Positions 32,204-43,092 of a DNA stretch of 64,000 nt are shown here, one piece after another. Position 1 is the first letter of the stretch; every line of letters begins with the position of its first letter. The translations under genes and the position numbers were made by a program. Below the pieces are notes generated by a model. That model saw only the letters and a list, made by a program, of their open reading frames with translations, did no database searches and was not told where the DNA came from. The stretch spans positions 12,525,001 to 12,589,000 of the forward strand of contig NZ_JAPNKC010000001.1 of assembly GCF_026626705.1 (NCBI RefSeq), read 5' to 3'. Origin of the DNA: Pyxidicoccus sp. MSG2 (GTDB lineage: Bacteria; Myxococcota; Myxococcia; Myxococcales; Myxococcaceae).

Positions 32204-33193
32204 TCACGCTCCGGGGTAGCGGACCATCCGCCCCTGCTCCGGGTCCCACAGGTTCTGCCGCAGGCACGCAACGACATCCCCCAGGCGCAGCGTCGTGACG
32301 CGAGGGTTCTGCAGCTCGGGAAGCGCGGCCATCGCCTCCGGCAGCCGGTAGAAGGGAATGCGCGGGTTCAGGTGGTGCACGTGGTGGTAGCCGATGTTGC
32401 CGGTGAACCACGCCAGCACGGGCCCGCAGGCCAGGTAGCTCGACGCCTCCAGCGCCGAGCCCGCGTGAGTCCACTGCTCCTCCGCGCGAATCGCGACGTC
32501 CGGGAAGTTGTGCTGCGAATAGAACAGGTAGACGCCCAGCGCATACGCGGCCACGAGCGGGCCGAGGAACGCGGAGAGGTAGACGCCGGGACCGAACACG
32601 CGCCACACGATGACCGACAGCGTGAGGTGCACGAGCACCGCGAGCCCCGACGATGCGTACCGGCGCGGGTTCTTCAGGAACGGCACCACGCACAGGCTCA
32701 GCAGGAACGCGGTGAAGTAGCCGGTGACGAACGTCAGCGGATGCCGCTCGACGACATACGCGAGCCGCTGCCAGCGCGAGGCCTTCTTCCACGTGTCCGT
32801 GGTCCACGTCGTGAACGTGCCCGCCGCGGAGGCCGCGAGACGCGCGGTGTTGGCGTGGTGGTGGTTGTGCGTGTCATTCCAGATGCGCGCGGGCGTGAGC
32901 GTCAGGATGCCCTGCACATGGAAGAGCCACCGCGTCACGCGCGAGCCGGGCAGCAGGGCCCCGTGCATGAAGTCATGGAAGAGGATGAAGGAGCGGACGA
33001 GGACGAGCGCCTCGAGGAACGTGCCCAGGATTCTCAGCGGCCACCACGGCGCGGCGGCGGCGATGGCGACGGCCGCGGCCAGCGCGCCATAGGTCGCCGC
33101 GATGTTCCACCCCGCCCTCGCGGTGTCCTGCACGGCGAAGGGGCGTGTCCGCGCAAGGAGCTCCTTGTCGGCAATCTGGGGTGTCCGGTCCAT
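32204..33193 (-). CDS. Membrane fatty acid desaturase/hydroxylase
   Basis: A 329-residue di-iron membrane desaturase. The three histidine boxes are present: FHDFMHGALL (HxxxH), NDTHNHHHANT (HxxHH) and GYHHVHHLNPRIP (HHxHH). Hydrophobic segments flank them (AAAVAIAAAAPWWPLRILG, TGYFTAFLLSLCVVPFL, LVAAYALGVYLFYSQH). Enzymes of this class introduce double bonds or hydroxyl groups into acyl lipids, using oxygen and an electron donor. The C-terminus has the usual YRLPEAMAALPELQNPRVT found in beta-carotene-type and omega desaturase relatives. ATG 33193 is chosen over upstream in-frame starts. No partner ferredoxin gene is nearby. Confidence 0.92.
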   Translation of the reverse strand: MDRTPQIADKELLARTRPFAVQDTARAGWNIAATYGALAAAVAIAAAAPWWPLRILGTFLEALVLVRSFILFHDFMHGALLPGSRVTRWLFHVQGILTLTPARIWNDTHNHHHANTARLAASAAGTFTTWTTDTWKKASRWQRLAYVVERHPLTFVTGYFTAFLLSLCVVPFLKNPRRYASSGLAVLVHLTLSVIVWRVFGPGVYLSAFLGPLVAAYALGVYLFYSQHNFPDVAIRAEEQWTHAGSALEASSYLACGPVLAWFTGNIGYHHVHHLNPRIPFYRLPEAMAALPELQNPRVTTLRLGDVVACLRQNLWDPEQGRMVRYPGA

Positions 33194-33350
33194 GGATGAG
33201 GGGCTCCGAGGGGTGCGGGTGCGTCGAGTCACGACGCAACACCTCGGGTTTGTGCCATGCCCATGTCATGGGCCCGTCAGCCGGAGGGACGCTCCTGCCT
33301 GCCCGCGGAGCCGCAGTGCGTCGAGGCGCCCGGCCGTGCGGCCGCTCGCG

Positions 33351-34772
<1,422 letters not shown>

Positions 34773-34864
34773 GCGGATGCTCGTAACACGTCGAGGTCCG
34801 CGAAGGACGTCCTGAGTTCGAATCAGCCAGCCGGGAGAGCTGCCGCTGCGCTCCCCTGCTTCCC

Positions 34865-36685
34865 TCAGTCCACCTTCGCCACGCGGCCGCGGTCGTCGAG
34901 GAAGTCCTCGACGCCCTGCGAAATCGCCTGCGCCACCTCGGACTGGAACGCGCCCGAGGCCAGGCGCTCCTCGTCCTCCGGGTTCGACAGGAAGGACGTC
35001 TCCACCAGGATGGCCGGCATCTTCACGCCCAGCAGCACGTAGAACAGCGCCTCCTTGTGGCCCAGGTCCTTGATGCCCGTGTACTTGCGCGACAGGCCCG
35101 TCACCATGTTGCGCTGCACCTGGTTCGCCAGCCGCGACGACTCCTCGGTGTTCGCCTTCGTCGCCAGGTCGGCCAGGATGAACTGCAGGTCGCTGATGCC
35201 CTTCTCCGACGACTGGTTCTCCCGCGCCGCCAGTCGGATGGAGTAGCGGTCCGCCGACGTGTTCAGCGTGTACGTCTCCACGCCGCGCAGCTTGCGGCTC
35301 GCCGCCGCGTTGCAGTGGACGGAGATGAACAGGTCTCCGTGCTCCGCGTTGGCGAACTTCGCCCGGTCCTCCAGGCGGATGAACCGGTCGTCATCGCGCG
35401 TCAGCACCACCTCCAGGCCCTTCTCGCGCAGCTCCTCCGCCAGCTTCTTCGCGATGGACAGGGCCACGTCCTTCTCGCGCGTCCCCTCCTTGCCGATGGC
35501 GCCCGTGTCGTGCCCGCCGTGCCCCGGGTCGATGACCACTCGCCGCACCTTCAGCCCGAGCTGCTCCGCCAGCGTCAGCTCCGCGCCGCGCGACTGCTTG
35601 GACACCGCCTTCAGCCGCGCCTGCGCCACCTTCTCGTCCACCGGACGGGTGATGGGCTTCGGAGGCTCGGGCGGCGCGACGACGATGGTGTACGGCACCT
35701 CGGCGTCCTTCGCGCTCCCCTTCGCCTCGGCCTTCTCCGCTGCCGCGACGACAGGGGCGGGCTCGGCCGCGGGCTTCGGCGCGGAGGCCCTGGTGTCCCG
35801 GACGGGCTCCTTCTCCGTGACAGGCTTCTTCGGCGCGGCGGCCACGGCCAGCGGCTCCGCGGCGGCCGACTGCGACTCCAGCTCATCCGAGGGCTTCTTC
35901 GGAGCGACAGTCGCGGCCCGGGCCTCCTTCGCCGCGAGCGCCGCCGCCACCGCTCCGTCCAGCCCCTTCTCCTCGTCCTCGTGGTTGGCCGCGGGCGCGC
36001 TGGGGTCCAGCCGGGGAATCATCGGCGACGGCTCCCGCGCGAGCTTCTCGATGGCGCCCACCAGCGACGAGCCCGGGCGCTGGGCCGGCGGGGACACCTG
36101 GGCCACCGCGGTGGCGCGCTCTTCAGCGGCCGGGGACGCGGGCTTCGCGGGCGCGGGCCTGCTCGCCGGGGCGGACTTCGCGGGCGCGGGCAGCGTGGCC
36201 AGCAGCGCCTTCATGTCCTTCGCCTGGTCTCCCTTGCCATTCTTCGCGAGCGTCTCCGTCAGGATGCGCCGCGCCACGTCCGGCTGGTCCATCCGATTCA
36301 CGTAGATGCGCGACAGCGCCAGCGCCGCGTCATCCGCGAGCCGGTGCTTCGGGTAGTCCTCGCGGACCTGCTTGTAGTGGGAGATGGCCGCCTTCAGGTC
36401 GTCCTCGACGAAGGAGACGCGGCTCAACTCCTGGAGCAGCTCGGCCGCGGTGAAGAGCGCGTCCGGGGCGCGGTCCGACTTCGGGTGGCGCGTGGCCACC
36501 GCCTCGAACTTGCGCACCACGTTGAGCCAGTGGTGGCGCAGCTTGCGCCGGGACGCGTCGTCCTTCAGCGCGTAGTAGGAGCGCCGGGCGCCCTGGTAGG
36601 CCTCCTCGGCCTCATTGCGCTTCGCTGCTCCCACCGCGCCCGGGACGAGCAGCAGCAGCACGGGCAGCACGAGAGCGAGGCGCAT
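34865..36685 (-). CDS. N-acetylmuramoyl-L-alanine amidase with TPR-like N-domain
   Basis: A 606-residue exported cell-wall amidase. The signal peptide ends near PGAVGA. Residues 22-160 are TPR-like helices (FEAVATRHPKSDRAPDALF, IYVNRMDQPDVARRIL). Residues about 165-370 are an Ala/Pro/Lys-rich flexible linker. The Amidase_3 catalytic domain (about 385-600) has VVIDPGHGGHDTG, EKDVALSIAKKLA, ISVHCNAAASRKLRGVETYT and PAILVETSFLSNPED, giving the two His and two Glu of the zinc site. It cuts the bond between MurNAc and the stem peptide in the periplasm, probably for daughter-cell separation. ATG 36685 has GGAGGAA upstream. Confidence 0.93.
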   Translation of the reverse strand: MRLALVLPVLLLLVPGAVGAAKRNEAEEAYQGARRSYYALKDDASRRKLRHHWLNVVRKFEAVATRHPKSDRAPDALFTAAELLQELSRVSFVEDDLKAAISHYKQVREDYPKHRLADDAALALSRIYVNRMDQPDVARRILTETLAKNGKGDQAKDMKALLATLPAPAKSAPASRPAPAKPASPAAEERATAVAQVSPPAQRPGSSLVGAIEKLAREPSPMIPRLDPSAPAANHEDEEKGLDGAVAAALAAKEARAATVAPKKPSDELESQSAAAEPLAVAAAPKKPVTEKEPVRDTRASAPKPAAEPAPVVAAAEKAEAKGSAKDAEVPYTIVVAPPEPPKPITRPVDEKVAQARLKAVSKQSRGAELTLAEQLGLKVRRVVIDPGHGGHDTGAIGKEGTREKDVALSIAKKLAEELREKGLEVVLTRDDDRFIRLEDRAKFANAEHGDLFISVHCNAAASRKLRGVETYTLNTSADRYSIRLAARENQSSEKGISDLQFILADLATKANTEESSRLANQVQRNMVTGLSRKYTGIKDLGHKEALFYVLLGVKMPAILVETSFLSNPEDEERLASGAFQSEVAQAISQGVEDFLDDRGRVAKVD

Positions 36686-36769
36686 GGATTCCTCCGGCGG
36701 ACAGGGAGCTACAGGCGTGTGTCACACGGCCTCATGTCACCGGCAAATTTTCGGCCCCCACGATTCCCG

Positions 36770-37534
36770 TCAGCGCACCCAGCCCAGCTCCTTCGCCAGG
36801 TCCTGGTCGATGACGCGCGCCCAGCCGGGCTGACGGGGCACCACCGCCGCCAGCACCTTCTCCGCGTTGCGCACCGGCGCCCGCCCCGGCCGCACCCGCG
36901 CGCGCACCGCGTGCTTCACGTCCTGTCGGAAGTAGTGCGCCGGGAAGGACACCTCGCCCCGCGTCTCCGGGAGCGGCCCGTCCGGCGTCAGCCACACCAG
37001 CGCGCCCAGCCGCAGCGGCTCCACCTCCGCGCGCCAGAGCCGCCGCACCTCCCATGCGAAGAGGCCCACCGCCACCAGCGCGCCCAGGCCCAGGCCCCAG
37101 GGCAGCAGCCCCACCCGCGTGGCCCGGGCCCTCGCGAAGCCCGCCTCGCGCGGCCGGTCCGGCACGGCCGGGTCCACCAGCAGCTTCACCTTCGCGCCCC
37201 GCCCCAGCCCTTCCGCGTACTCCGCGTAGGTGCGCACGCCAGAGACGGAGTGCTCCCGGTCCTGGTACGTGTAGAGCACCTCCAGCGCGCCTTCCGCTCC
37301 GTCACGCGCGTCGGGCGGCGGCAGGCGGGAGGCCACCACCAGCCCGTCGATTTCCTCCGCGCGCGCGGCGAAGCCCTGCTCCTCGACGAAGAAGCGCCCG
37401 GCCCAGGCGCCCCCGGTGCCGAGCAACGCGATGAAGGCGAGGCCCAGCACCACGCCTCGCACGAGGCGCACCACCGCGCCGGGCACCTGCGTCAGTCGCA
37501 CCTTCCGGGGAGCATGGGGAATGGCCAGCTGCAT
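36770..37534 (-). CDS. DUF3592-like two-helix membrane protein
   Basis: A 254-residue protein with a membrane helix at about residues 25-48 (VRGVVLGLAFIALLGTGG), an extracytoplasmic part that resembles DUF3592 (YTYQDREHSVSGVRTYAEYA, KLLVDPAVPDRPREAGF), a second helix at about 145-163 (LPWGLGLGALVAVGLF) and a cytoplasmic end. The family is common and uncharacterised. The region downstream of the gene runs toward the amidase across 84 bp, so both may be co-transcribed. ATG 37534. There is no catalytic motif. Confidence 0.65.
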   Translation of the reverse strand: MQLAIPHAPRKVRLTQVPGAVVRLVRGVVLGLAFIALLGTGGAWAGRFFVEEQGFAARAEEIDGLVVASRLPPPDARDGAEGALEVLYTYQDREHSVSGVRTYAEYAEGLGRGAKVKLLVDPAVPDRPREAGFARARATRVGLLPWGLGLGALVAVGLFAWEVRRLWRAEVEPLRLGALVWLTPDGPLPETRGEVSFPAHYFRQDVKHAVRARVRPGRAPVRNAEKVLAAVVPRQPGWARVIDQDLAKELGWVR

Positions 37535-37684
37535 GCGGCGGCCAGCCTACCCCACCTGCGTGCCGTCCCGTGGGGGCCTGTCCCGCGAGGGCCCGAGGCG
37601 GACCGGCTCGCCTGCCATCGCCGCCCGGAAGTTGCTGCACAAGGTGCCCCGCCCTTCCTCAGGGGCGACGAAGCGTGAGGCGTG

Positions 37685-38713
37685 TCACGTCGGCTCGGGC
37701 GGCAGCCGCACCCACACCCCGCGGAAGCGCTTGCGCGCCGGGTCCTTCAATCGCTTGCACTCCACTCCGTCGAGCTGAACCGTCCCGTCGTCGCTCAGGA
37801 GCAGGACTTCGTCCGCCTGCTCCGGCGTGAAGAAGGCCTCGGGGTTCAGCCCGGTCAGGTCCACCTCCGAGGCGAGCACGGGCGCATCGTCCCCGCCGCG
37901 CCAGGTGAACAGGCGGGACGTCGCCTCGCTCGCGGTGCCGCCGCTGATGATGAGGTAGCGCCCGTGCCACCACGACAGCGAGCGGATGCCCAGGCCGCCC
38001 AGGTCCAGCAGCCTCGGCTCGCCCAGGCGGGCCCGCGCGCCCTCGCGCACCACCTCCGTCGGGTTCAGCAACGGGACGATCAGCGCCCGGCCCCGCGGGA
38101 CGGGGCTGCGGAAGCCGATGAGGAGCGACGTGCCATCCGCCATCGCCGTCAGTCCCTCGATGTTCAACCCGCCCGGCGATTTCGGCGCCAGCCCCTCGGC
38201 GTGCTCGAGCGCGAAGGGGGCCATGCGCGGGTCCGCGAGCAGGTCATCCAGGAGGTGCGAGTACGGCTGCCCCACCACCTTCGGGCCCCCGTCCGTCTCC
38301 TCCGTGGCGAAGAAGCGCAGGCGGCTCGGTTGCTTCTTGCCGGAGCTGTTCCGGCCATGTGACGTAATCCAGAAGGACAGCGAGCCCAGCCCCGTCGCCG
38401 CCTCGATGTCCGCCTCTGGAGGCTTCTTCTTCGCGGGCAGCTCCAGGTCCGGAGACAGGTCCACGCTCCGCACCGGGGCGCCGCCGCGCCGGGCGTCGTA
38501 GACGCGGAGGATGTTGTCCTCGTCGTCCCCCACCACGAACTTGTCGCCCCCGAGCGCCACCGCGCCCGAGGCATCACACATTCCCTCGAAGATGACGGAG
38601 GCTCGCGAAGCCGCCGCCGTGCTCGCGGAGGCGGCGACGGACTGTTGCTCGGACACACCCCGGGCGGCGCAGCCCGTGGCCAGGAATCCCACACAGATGA
38701 AAACCAGCCTCAT
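37685..38713 (-). CDS. DUF3616 beta-propeller-like lipoprotein
   Basis: A 342-residue protein with a lipoprotein signal sequence (LVFICVGFLATGC, lipobox ATGC at residue 15). The rest matches the DUF3616 pattern: GMCDASGAVALGGDKFVVGD, DDEDNILRVYD, then EADIEAATGLGSLSFWITSH and GRNSSGKKQPSRLRFFATEE, with NIEGLTAMADGTSLLIGFRS later. Such proteins look like beta-propellers anchored in the outer or inner membrane and of unknown function. The ribosome-binding site AAGGGAG lies in a perfect 10-bp hairpin (38715-38741), so translation may be controlled. MutS lies upstream on the same strand, 86 bp away. Confidence 0.82.
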   Translation of the reverse strand: MRLVFICVGFLATGCAARGVSEQQSVAASASTAAASRASVIFEGMCDASGAVALGGDKFVVGDDEDNILRVYDARRGGAPVRSVDLSPDLELPAKKKPPEADIEAATGLGSLSFWITSHGRNSSGKKQPSRLRFFATEETDGGPKVVGQPYSHLLDDLLADPRMAPFALEHAEGLAPKSPGGLNIEGLTAMADGTSLLIGFRSPVPRGRALIVPLLNPTEVVREGARARLGEPRLLDLGGLGIRSLSWWHGRYLIISGGTASEATSRLFTWRGGDDAPVLASEVDLTGLNPEAFFTPEQADEVLLLSDDGTVQLDGVECKRLKDPARKRFRGVWVRLPPEPT

Positions 38714-38714
38714 G

Positions 38715-38741
38715 GGCTCCCTTCTTGGCACGAAGGGAGCC
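38715..38741 (-). promoter_or_regulatory. Hairpin that would hide the ribosome-binding site of the DUF3616 gene
   Basis: On the minus-strand transcript GGCTCCCTTC, a seven-base loop, then GAAGGGAGCC form a perfect 10-bp stem ending one base before the ATG at 38713. The 3' arm contains the AAGGGAG ribosome-binding site. Confidence 0.55.
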
Positions 38742-38799
38742 TCCGGGAAGTGGCGGTAAACGCTCTGTAATATGACCGACAGCCGGAAGCCGAACCTGG

Positions 38800-41562
38800 C
38801 TACTCCAGCTCCCGCTGCAGCCGCGCCAGGAGGTTCAGCGCGTCCAGCGGCGTCATCCGGTCGACGGTGACGGCCTTCAGCGTGTCCAGCGCCTTCTGCT
38901 GCGCGGGCGACAGCGCCGGGGACGCCTGGAGCACGGGCGCCGGCTCCGCCACGAACAGCCCGAGCTGCCCCGCCGACGTGCCCTTCTTCCCCGACTGCCG
39001 CACCGCCACCCGGGGCCGGCCCGCGTCGTCCAATTCGCCCGACTCCAGGTTCTGCAGGAGCTCGCGCGCCCGGGACACGACTTCCGGCGGCAGGCCGGCC
39101 AGCTTCGCCACTTCGATGCCGTACGAGCGGCTCGCCCCGCCCGGCACCAGCTTGCGCAGGAAGATGACCTTGCCGCCCTGCTCCTTCACGGCGATGCACA
39201 GGTTCTTCACCCGGGTCCGCTCGCGGGCCAGGTCCACCAGCTCGTGGTAGTGCGTGGCGAACAGCGCCCGCGCCCCCACCGTGTCGTGCAGGTGCTCCGC
39301 CACCGCCCAGGCGATGGAAAGCCCGTCGAAGGTGGACGTGCCACGGCCAATCTCGTCCAGGATGATGAGGCTCCTGCGCGTGGCGTGGTGGAGGATGTGG
39401 CTCGTCTCCGTCATCTCCACCATGAAGGTGGACTGCCCGCGCGCCAGGTTGTCCGCCGCGCCCACGCGCGTGAAGATTCTGTCGCACAGGCCGATGCGCG
39501 CCGCCTTCGCCGGGACGAACGAGCCCGCCTGCGCCATCAGCGCCGTCAGCGCCACCTGCCGCATCACCGTGCTCTTGCCCGCCATGTTGGGGCCGGTGAT
39601 GACGAGCAGCTGCGCGTCCTCCGGGTCCATCCGCACGTCGTTGGGGACGAAGGACTCGCCCGCCCCCAGCATGCGCTCCACCACCGGGTGCCGGCCGGAC
39701 GTGATTTGCAGCACCTCCGACGCGTCCACCTCCGGCCGCGTGTAGCCGTACTCCGCCGCGCAGCGCGCGAAGGACAGGAGCGAGTCACACGCCGCCACCG
39801 CCTCCGCGGCAGAGCGGATGCGCGGCGCCTCCGCCACGACCTTCGCCCGCAGCTCCTCGAAGAGCTGCAGCTCCAGCACGCACCGCTTCTCCTCCGCGGT
39901 GAGCACCTGCTCCTCGTACTCCTTCAGCTCCGGCGTGACGAAGCGCTCCGCCCCCACCGTCGTCTGCTTGCGGATGTAGTCCGAGGGCACGAGGTGCAGG
40001 TTCGCCTTCGTCACCTCCAGGTAGTACCCGAAGACCTTGTTGTAGCGGACCTTCAGCGAGGAGATGCCCGTGCGCTCCTTCTCCCGCTGCTCCACTTGCA
40101 GCAGCACGTCCTTGCCGGACGTGGACAGCGCCACCAGCCGGTCGAGCTCTGCATGGAAGCCCGGGCGGATCATCCCGCCGTCCTTCAGCGTCACCGGCGG
40201 CTCGTCCGCCACCGCGCGCCCGAGGAGCTCCGCCAGTTCCGGCAGTGCGGTCAGCGGCCCGGACAGCGACTGGAGCAATGCGGACTGGCACCGCGCCAGC
40301 GCCGCCCCCAGCCGCGGCAGCCCCACCAGCGACACGCCCAGCGCGCGTAGATCCCGCGCATTGCCCGCCCCCAGCGACAGCCGACCGCACAGCCGCTCCA
40401 GGTCGCCCACCTCCTTGAGGATGGTGGCCAGCTCCTCGCGCCACACGCTGCGCCCGGAAAGCTCCTCCACGGAGTCCAGCCGCGCGTGGATTTCCGGCAG
40501 CGAGCCCAGCGGCGACGCCAGCCAGCGCGCCAGCTTGCGCGCGCCCAGGCTCGTCACCGTCCTGTCCAGCACGCCCAGCAGCGAGCCCTTGCGCCCGCCG
40601 TCCCGCAGGGAGCGCAGCACCTCCAGGTTGGCCCGGGAGGACTCGTCCATCAGCAGATTGCCGGCGCGCTCCTGGCGACTCAACCGGTCCACGTGCGCCG
40701 CGGGCGTCTTCTGCGTGTCCTTGAGGTAGCGCAGCGCCGCGCCCGCCGCCCCGGTGGCCAGGGGCGCGTCGTCCAGTCCGAAGGCGGACAGCGACTGCAC
40801 GGAGAAGTGGCTGCGCAGGTAGCCCGCGGCCCGCGTCGGCTCGAAGGCCGCCGCCTCACCCTCCGCCACCGCCGGCGTGCGCGACAGCCGGCCGCACAGC
40901 TGGGCGACTTCCGGCGAGTTGCGCTGCCCCTGTGGCACCAGCAGCTCCCGGGGCTCCACGCGCGACAGCGCCTCCGCCAGCTCCGCGGACGTGGCCGCCT
41001 CCAGCGCCATGAACTCGCCGGTGGAGGCCTCCAGGAGCGCCGCGCCCCAGCCCCGCTCGCCCCAGCACACGGCCGCGAGGAAGTTGCTGGCCGCGGGCTC
41101 CAGCACCTCGTCGTCCAGCACCATGCCGGGCGTAATCACCCGCGTGACGTCCCGCCGGACGATGCCGGGCCCGCTGCCGGCCTCCTCCACCTGGTCGCAG
41201 ATGGCGACCTTCAGGCCCTCATTGATGAGCCGGGCGATGTAGCGGCGCGCCGAGTGGTACGGCACCCCGCACATGGGAATCTTGTCCGCGCCCTTGGCCC
41301 TCGCGGTGAGGGTGATCTGCAAGAGCTCCGAGGCGCGCACCGCGTCCTCGAAGAACATCTCGTAGAAGTCCCCCAGCCGGAAGAAGAGCACCGAGTCCGG
41401 GTGGAGGGCCTTCAGCTCCAGGTACTGCCGCATCATCGGTGTCAGGGAGGCGATTTCCCGCGCGCCCGCTCCCTCGCCCGTCCCCTGGCCGACGTCTGGA
41501 GTCACGTCCCCGGGGAGGTCCACCGCTGCCTTCACTGCCTTCGCCTGCTGCGTCACGGCCAT
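38800..41562 (-). CDS. mutS: DNA mismatch repair protein MutS
   Basis: A 920-residue mismatch-recognition ATPase. After a 40-residue leader, domain I begins TPMMRQYLELKALHPDSVLF and contains the FYEMFFEDA mismatch-reading Phe-x-Glu motif; the connector, lever and clamp domains follow. The ATPase part has Walker A TGPNMAGKSTVMRQ (about residue 650), RVGAADNLARGQSTFMVEM, Walker B RRSLIILDEIGRGTSTFDG and the His-containing TLFATHYHEL-type region (ALFATHYHELVDLA). The C-terminus ends in LLARLQRELE. ATG 41562 is chosen over upstream codons. It works with MutL, which is not in this window. Confidence 0.97.
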   Translation of the reverse strand: MAVTQQAKAVKAAVDLPGDVTPDVGQGTGEGAGAREIASLTPMMRQYLELKALHPDSVLFFRLGDFYEMFFEDAVRASELLQITLTARAKGADKIPMCGVPYHSARRYIARLINEGLKVAICDQVEEAGSGPGIVRRDVTRVITPGMVLDDEVLEPAASNFLAAVCWGERGWGAALLEASTGEFMALEAATSAELAEALSRVEPRELLVPQGQRNSPEVAQLCGRLSRTPAVAEGEAAAFEPTRAAGYLRSHFSVQSLSAFGLDDAPLATGAAGAALRYLKDTQKTPAAHVDRLSRQERAGNLLMDESSRANLEVLRSLRDGGRKGSLLGVLDRTVTSLGARKLARWLASPLGSLPEIHARLDSVEELSGRSVWREELATILKEVGDLERLCGRLSLGAGNARDLRALGVSLVGLPRLGAALARCQSALLQSLSGPLTALPELAELLGRAVADEPPVTLKDGGMIRPGFHAELDRLVALSTSGKDVLLQVEQREKERTGISSLKVRYNKVFGYYLEVTKANLHLVPSDYIRKQTTVGAERFVTPELKEYEEQVLTAEEKRCVLELQLFEELRAKVVAEAPRIRSAAEAVAACDSLLSFARCAAEYGYTRPEVDASEVLQITSGRHPVVERMLGAGESFVPNDVRMDPEDAQLLVITGPNMAGKSTVMRQVALTALMAQAGSFVPAKAARIGLCDRIFTRVGAADNLARGQSTFMVEMTETSHILHHATRRSLIILDEIGRGTSTFDGLSIAWAVAEHLHDTVGARALFATHYHELVDLARERTRVKNLCIAVKEQGGKVIFLRKLVPGGASRSYGIEVAKLAGLPPEVVSRARELLQNLESGELDDAGRPRVAVRQSGKKGTSAGQLGLFVAEPAPVLQASPALSPAQQKALDTLKAVTVDRMTPLDALNLLARLQRELE

Positions 41563-41713
41563 CCCTGCCCTTCTCTCACGACCCGACCTGCGGATCAACG
41601 AACGCGCCACCCTACCTGCCGCGTTCCCTTACCATCCGCCACCGACACCCACCGACACCCTCCGGCCGAAAACGGATGCGCCCGTCCGCCCGGCCGTGCA
41701 TGGTGCCCGGGCC

Positions 41714-43069
41714 ATGGAGACGCCCCCGACGACGCCCCCGCCGCGCGCCTCGCCGCCGCCCCCCGTGCCGGCCCTCTTCCGTGCCGCCCTGTTCCCCCTC
41801 CAGGCGTTCTTCCGGCTGGAGGCCAGCAGCGGCATCCTCCTGGCACTCTCGGCCGTGGCCGCCATGGTGTGGGCCAACTCCCCCTGGGCGGGTGCCTACA
41901 ACGCCCTGTTCGACGCGCACCTGGAGCTGGGCCTGGACGGTGCGCGGGCGGGCTTCAGCTTCCGCGAGTTCGTCAACGACGGGCTGATGACGCTCTTCTT
42001 CTTCGTGGTGGGCATGGAGATCAAGCGCGAGCTGACCTCCGGCGAGCTGCGCACCTTCTCCCGCGCGCTGCTGCCGCTCATCGCCGCGCTGGGCGGCATG
42101 GTGGTGCCCGCGCTGCTCTACATCGCCTTCAACCACGGCACTCCGTCCATGGCGGGCTGGGCCATTCCCATGGCCACGGACATCGCCTTCGCCATTGGTT
42201 GCCTCACCCTGGTGCAGGCCCGGGTGGGCCACGGGCTGGTGGTGTTCCTCACCGCGCTGGCCATCTTCGACGACATCGGCGGCATCCTCGTCATCGCCCT
42301 CTTCTACGGCACCGGGTTGCACGTGGACTGGCTGCTCGTGAGCGCGGGCGTGCTGGCGGCGCTGCTCGTGCTCAACCGCTTCTACGTGCGCAGCGGCATG
42401 GTGTACCTGCTGGCGGGGGCGGCGCTCTGGTACGCCATGCACCACGCGGGCATCCACGCCACGCTGTCCGGGGTGGCGCTGGGGCTGTTCATCCCCGCGC
42501 TCCCCACCCGCGGTGGCCGGGAGGTGCTGGAGGAGCTGGCCGGCTTCGCGTCCCAGTGCGTGCGCGAGGTGGGCGACGAGCAGGTGCGTGGCGCGCAGAT
42601 TCTCTACATCGAGGAGCGCTTGCAGGACCTGGAGCCGCCGCTCAACCGCTTCGTGCACCTGTGGCACCCGTACGTGGCCTTCGGCATCGTCCCGCTGTTC
42701 GCGCTGGCCAACTCCGGCATCTCCCTGGAGGGCATGGGCTGGGGGGACCTCCTGAAGCCCCTGCCGCTGGGCATCATCGTCGGCCTCTTCGTCGGCAAGC
42801 AGCTGGGCATCTTCCTCTTCACCTGGGCGGCGGTGAAGGCGCGGGTGTCCGCCATGCCTGGGGGCGCGGGCCTGGGGCAGTTGCACGGCGTGGCGGTGGT
42901 GGCGGGCATCGGCTTCACCGTGGCGCTCTTCGTCGCGGGGCTGGCCTTCCTCCAGGAGCCGGACCTCTTGAGAGAGGCCAAGCTGGGCATCCTGGTGGGC
43001 TCGCTCCTGTCCGCGGTGGTGGGCTACGTGCTCCTGCGGTTCGTGGCGAAGCCGGTGGTCCCGGCGTAA
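41714..43069 (+). CDS. nhaA: Na+/H+ antiporter NhaA
   Basis: A 451-residue inner-membrane antiporter that expels sodium in exchange for protons. The first membrane segment is FFRLEASSGILLALSAVAAMVWANSP; then FFFVVGMEIKREL, MATDIAFAIG with the equivalent of E. coli Asp133, and ALAIFDDIGGILVIALFY with the paired Asp163/Asp164. VAGIGFTVALFVAGLAF closes the bundle. Length is above the usual 390 because of a Pro-rich N-terminus (PPTTPPPRASPPPPV) and an insertion near residues 290-305. It is divergent from mutS across about 150 bp, where both promoters must lie. Confidence 0.96.
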   Translation: METPPTTPPPRASPPPPVPALFRAALFPLQAFFRLEASSGILLALSAVAAMVWANSPWAGAYNALFDAHLELGLDGARAGFSFREFVNDGLMTLFFFVVGMEIKRELTSGELRTFSRALLPLIAALGGMVVPALLYIAFNHGTPSMAGWAIPMATDIAFAIGCLTLVQARVGHGLVVFLTALAIFDDIGGILVIALFYGTGLHVDWLLVSAGVLAALLVLNRFYVRSGMVYLLAGAALWYAMHHAGIHATLSGVALGLFIPALPTRGGREVLEELAGFASQCVREVGDEQVRGAQILYIEERLQDLEPPLNRFVHLWHPYVAFGIVPLFALANSGISLEGMGWGDLLKPLPLGIIVGLFVGKQLGIFLFTWAAVKARVSAMPGGAGLGQLHGVAVVAGIGFTVALFVAGLAFLQEPDLLREAKLGILVGSLLSAVVGYVLLRFVAKPVVPA

Positions 43070-43092
43070 CGTAGGGACAAAGGGCGGCGTAC

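Noticed and set aside
35057..37678. Open frame of 873 codons over the amidase and DUF3592 genes
   Set aside because: Antisense shadow; no motif of any family.
38755..38780. A/T-rich CATATTACAG as a -10 box for the DUF3616 gene
   Set aside because: Plausible but no matching -35; not enough to list as a promoter.
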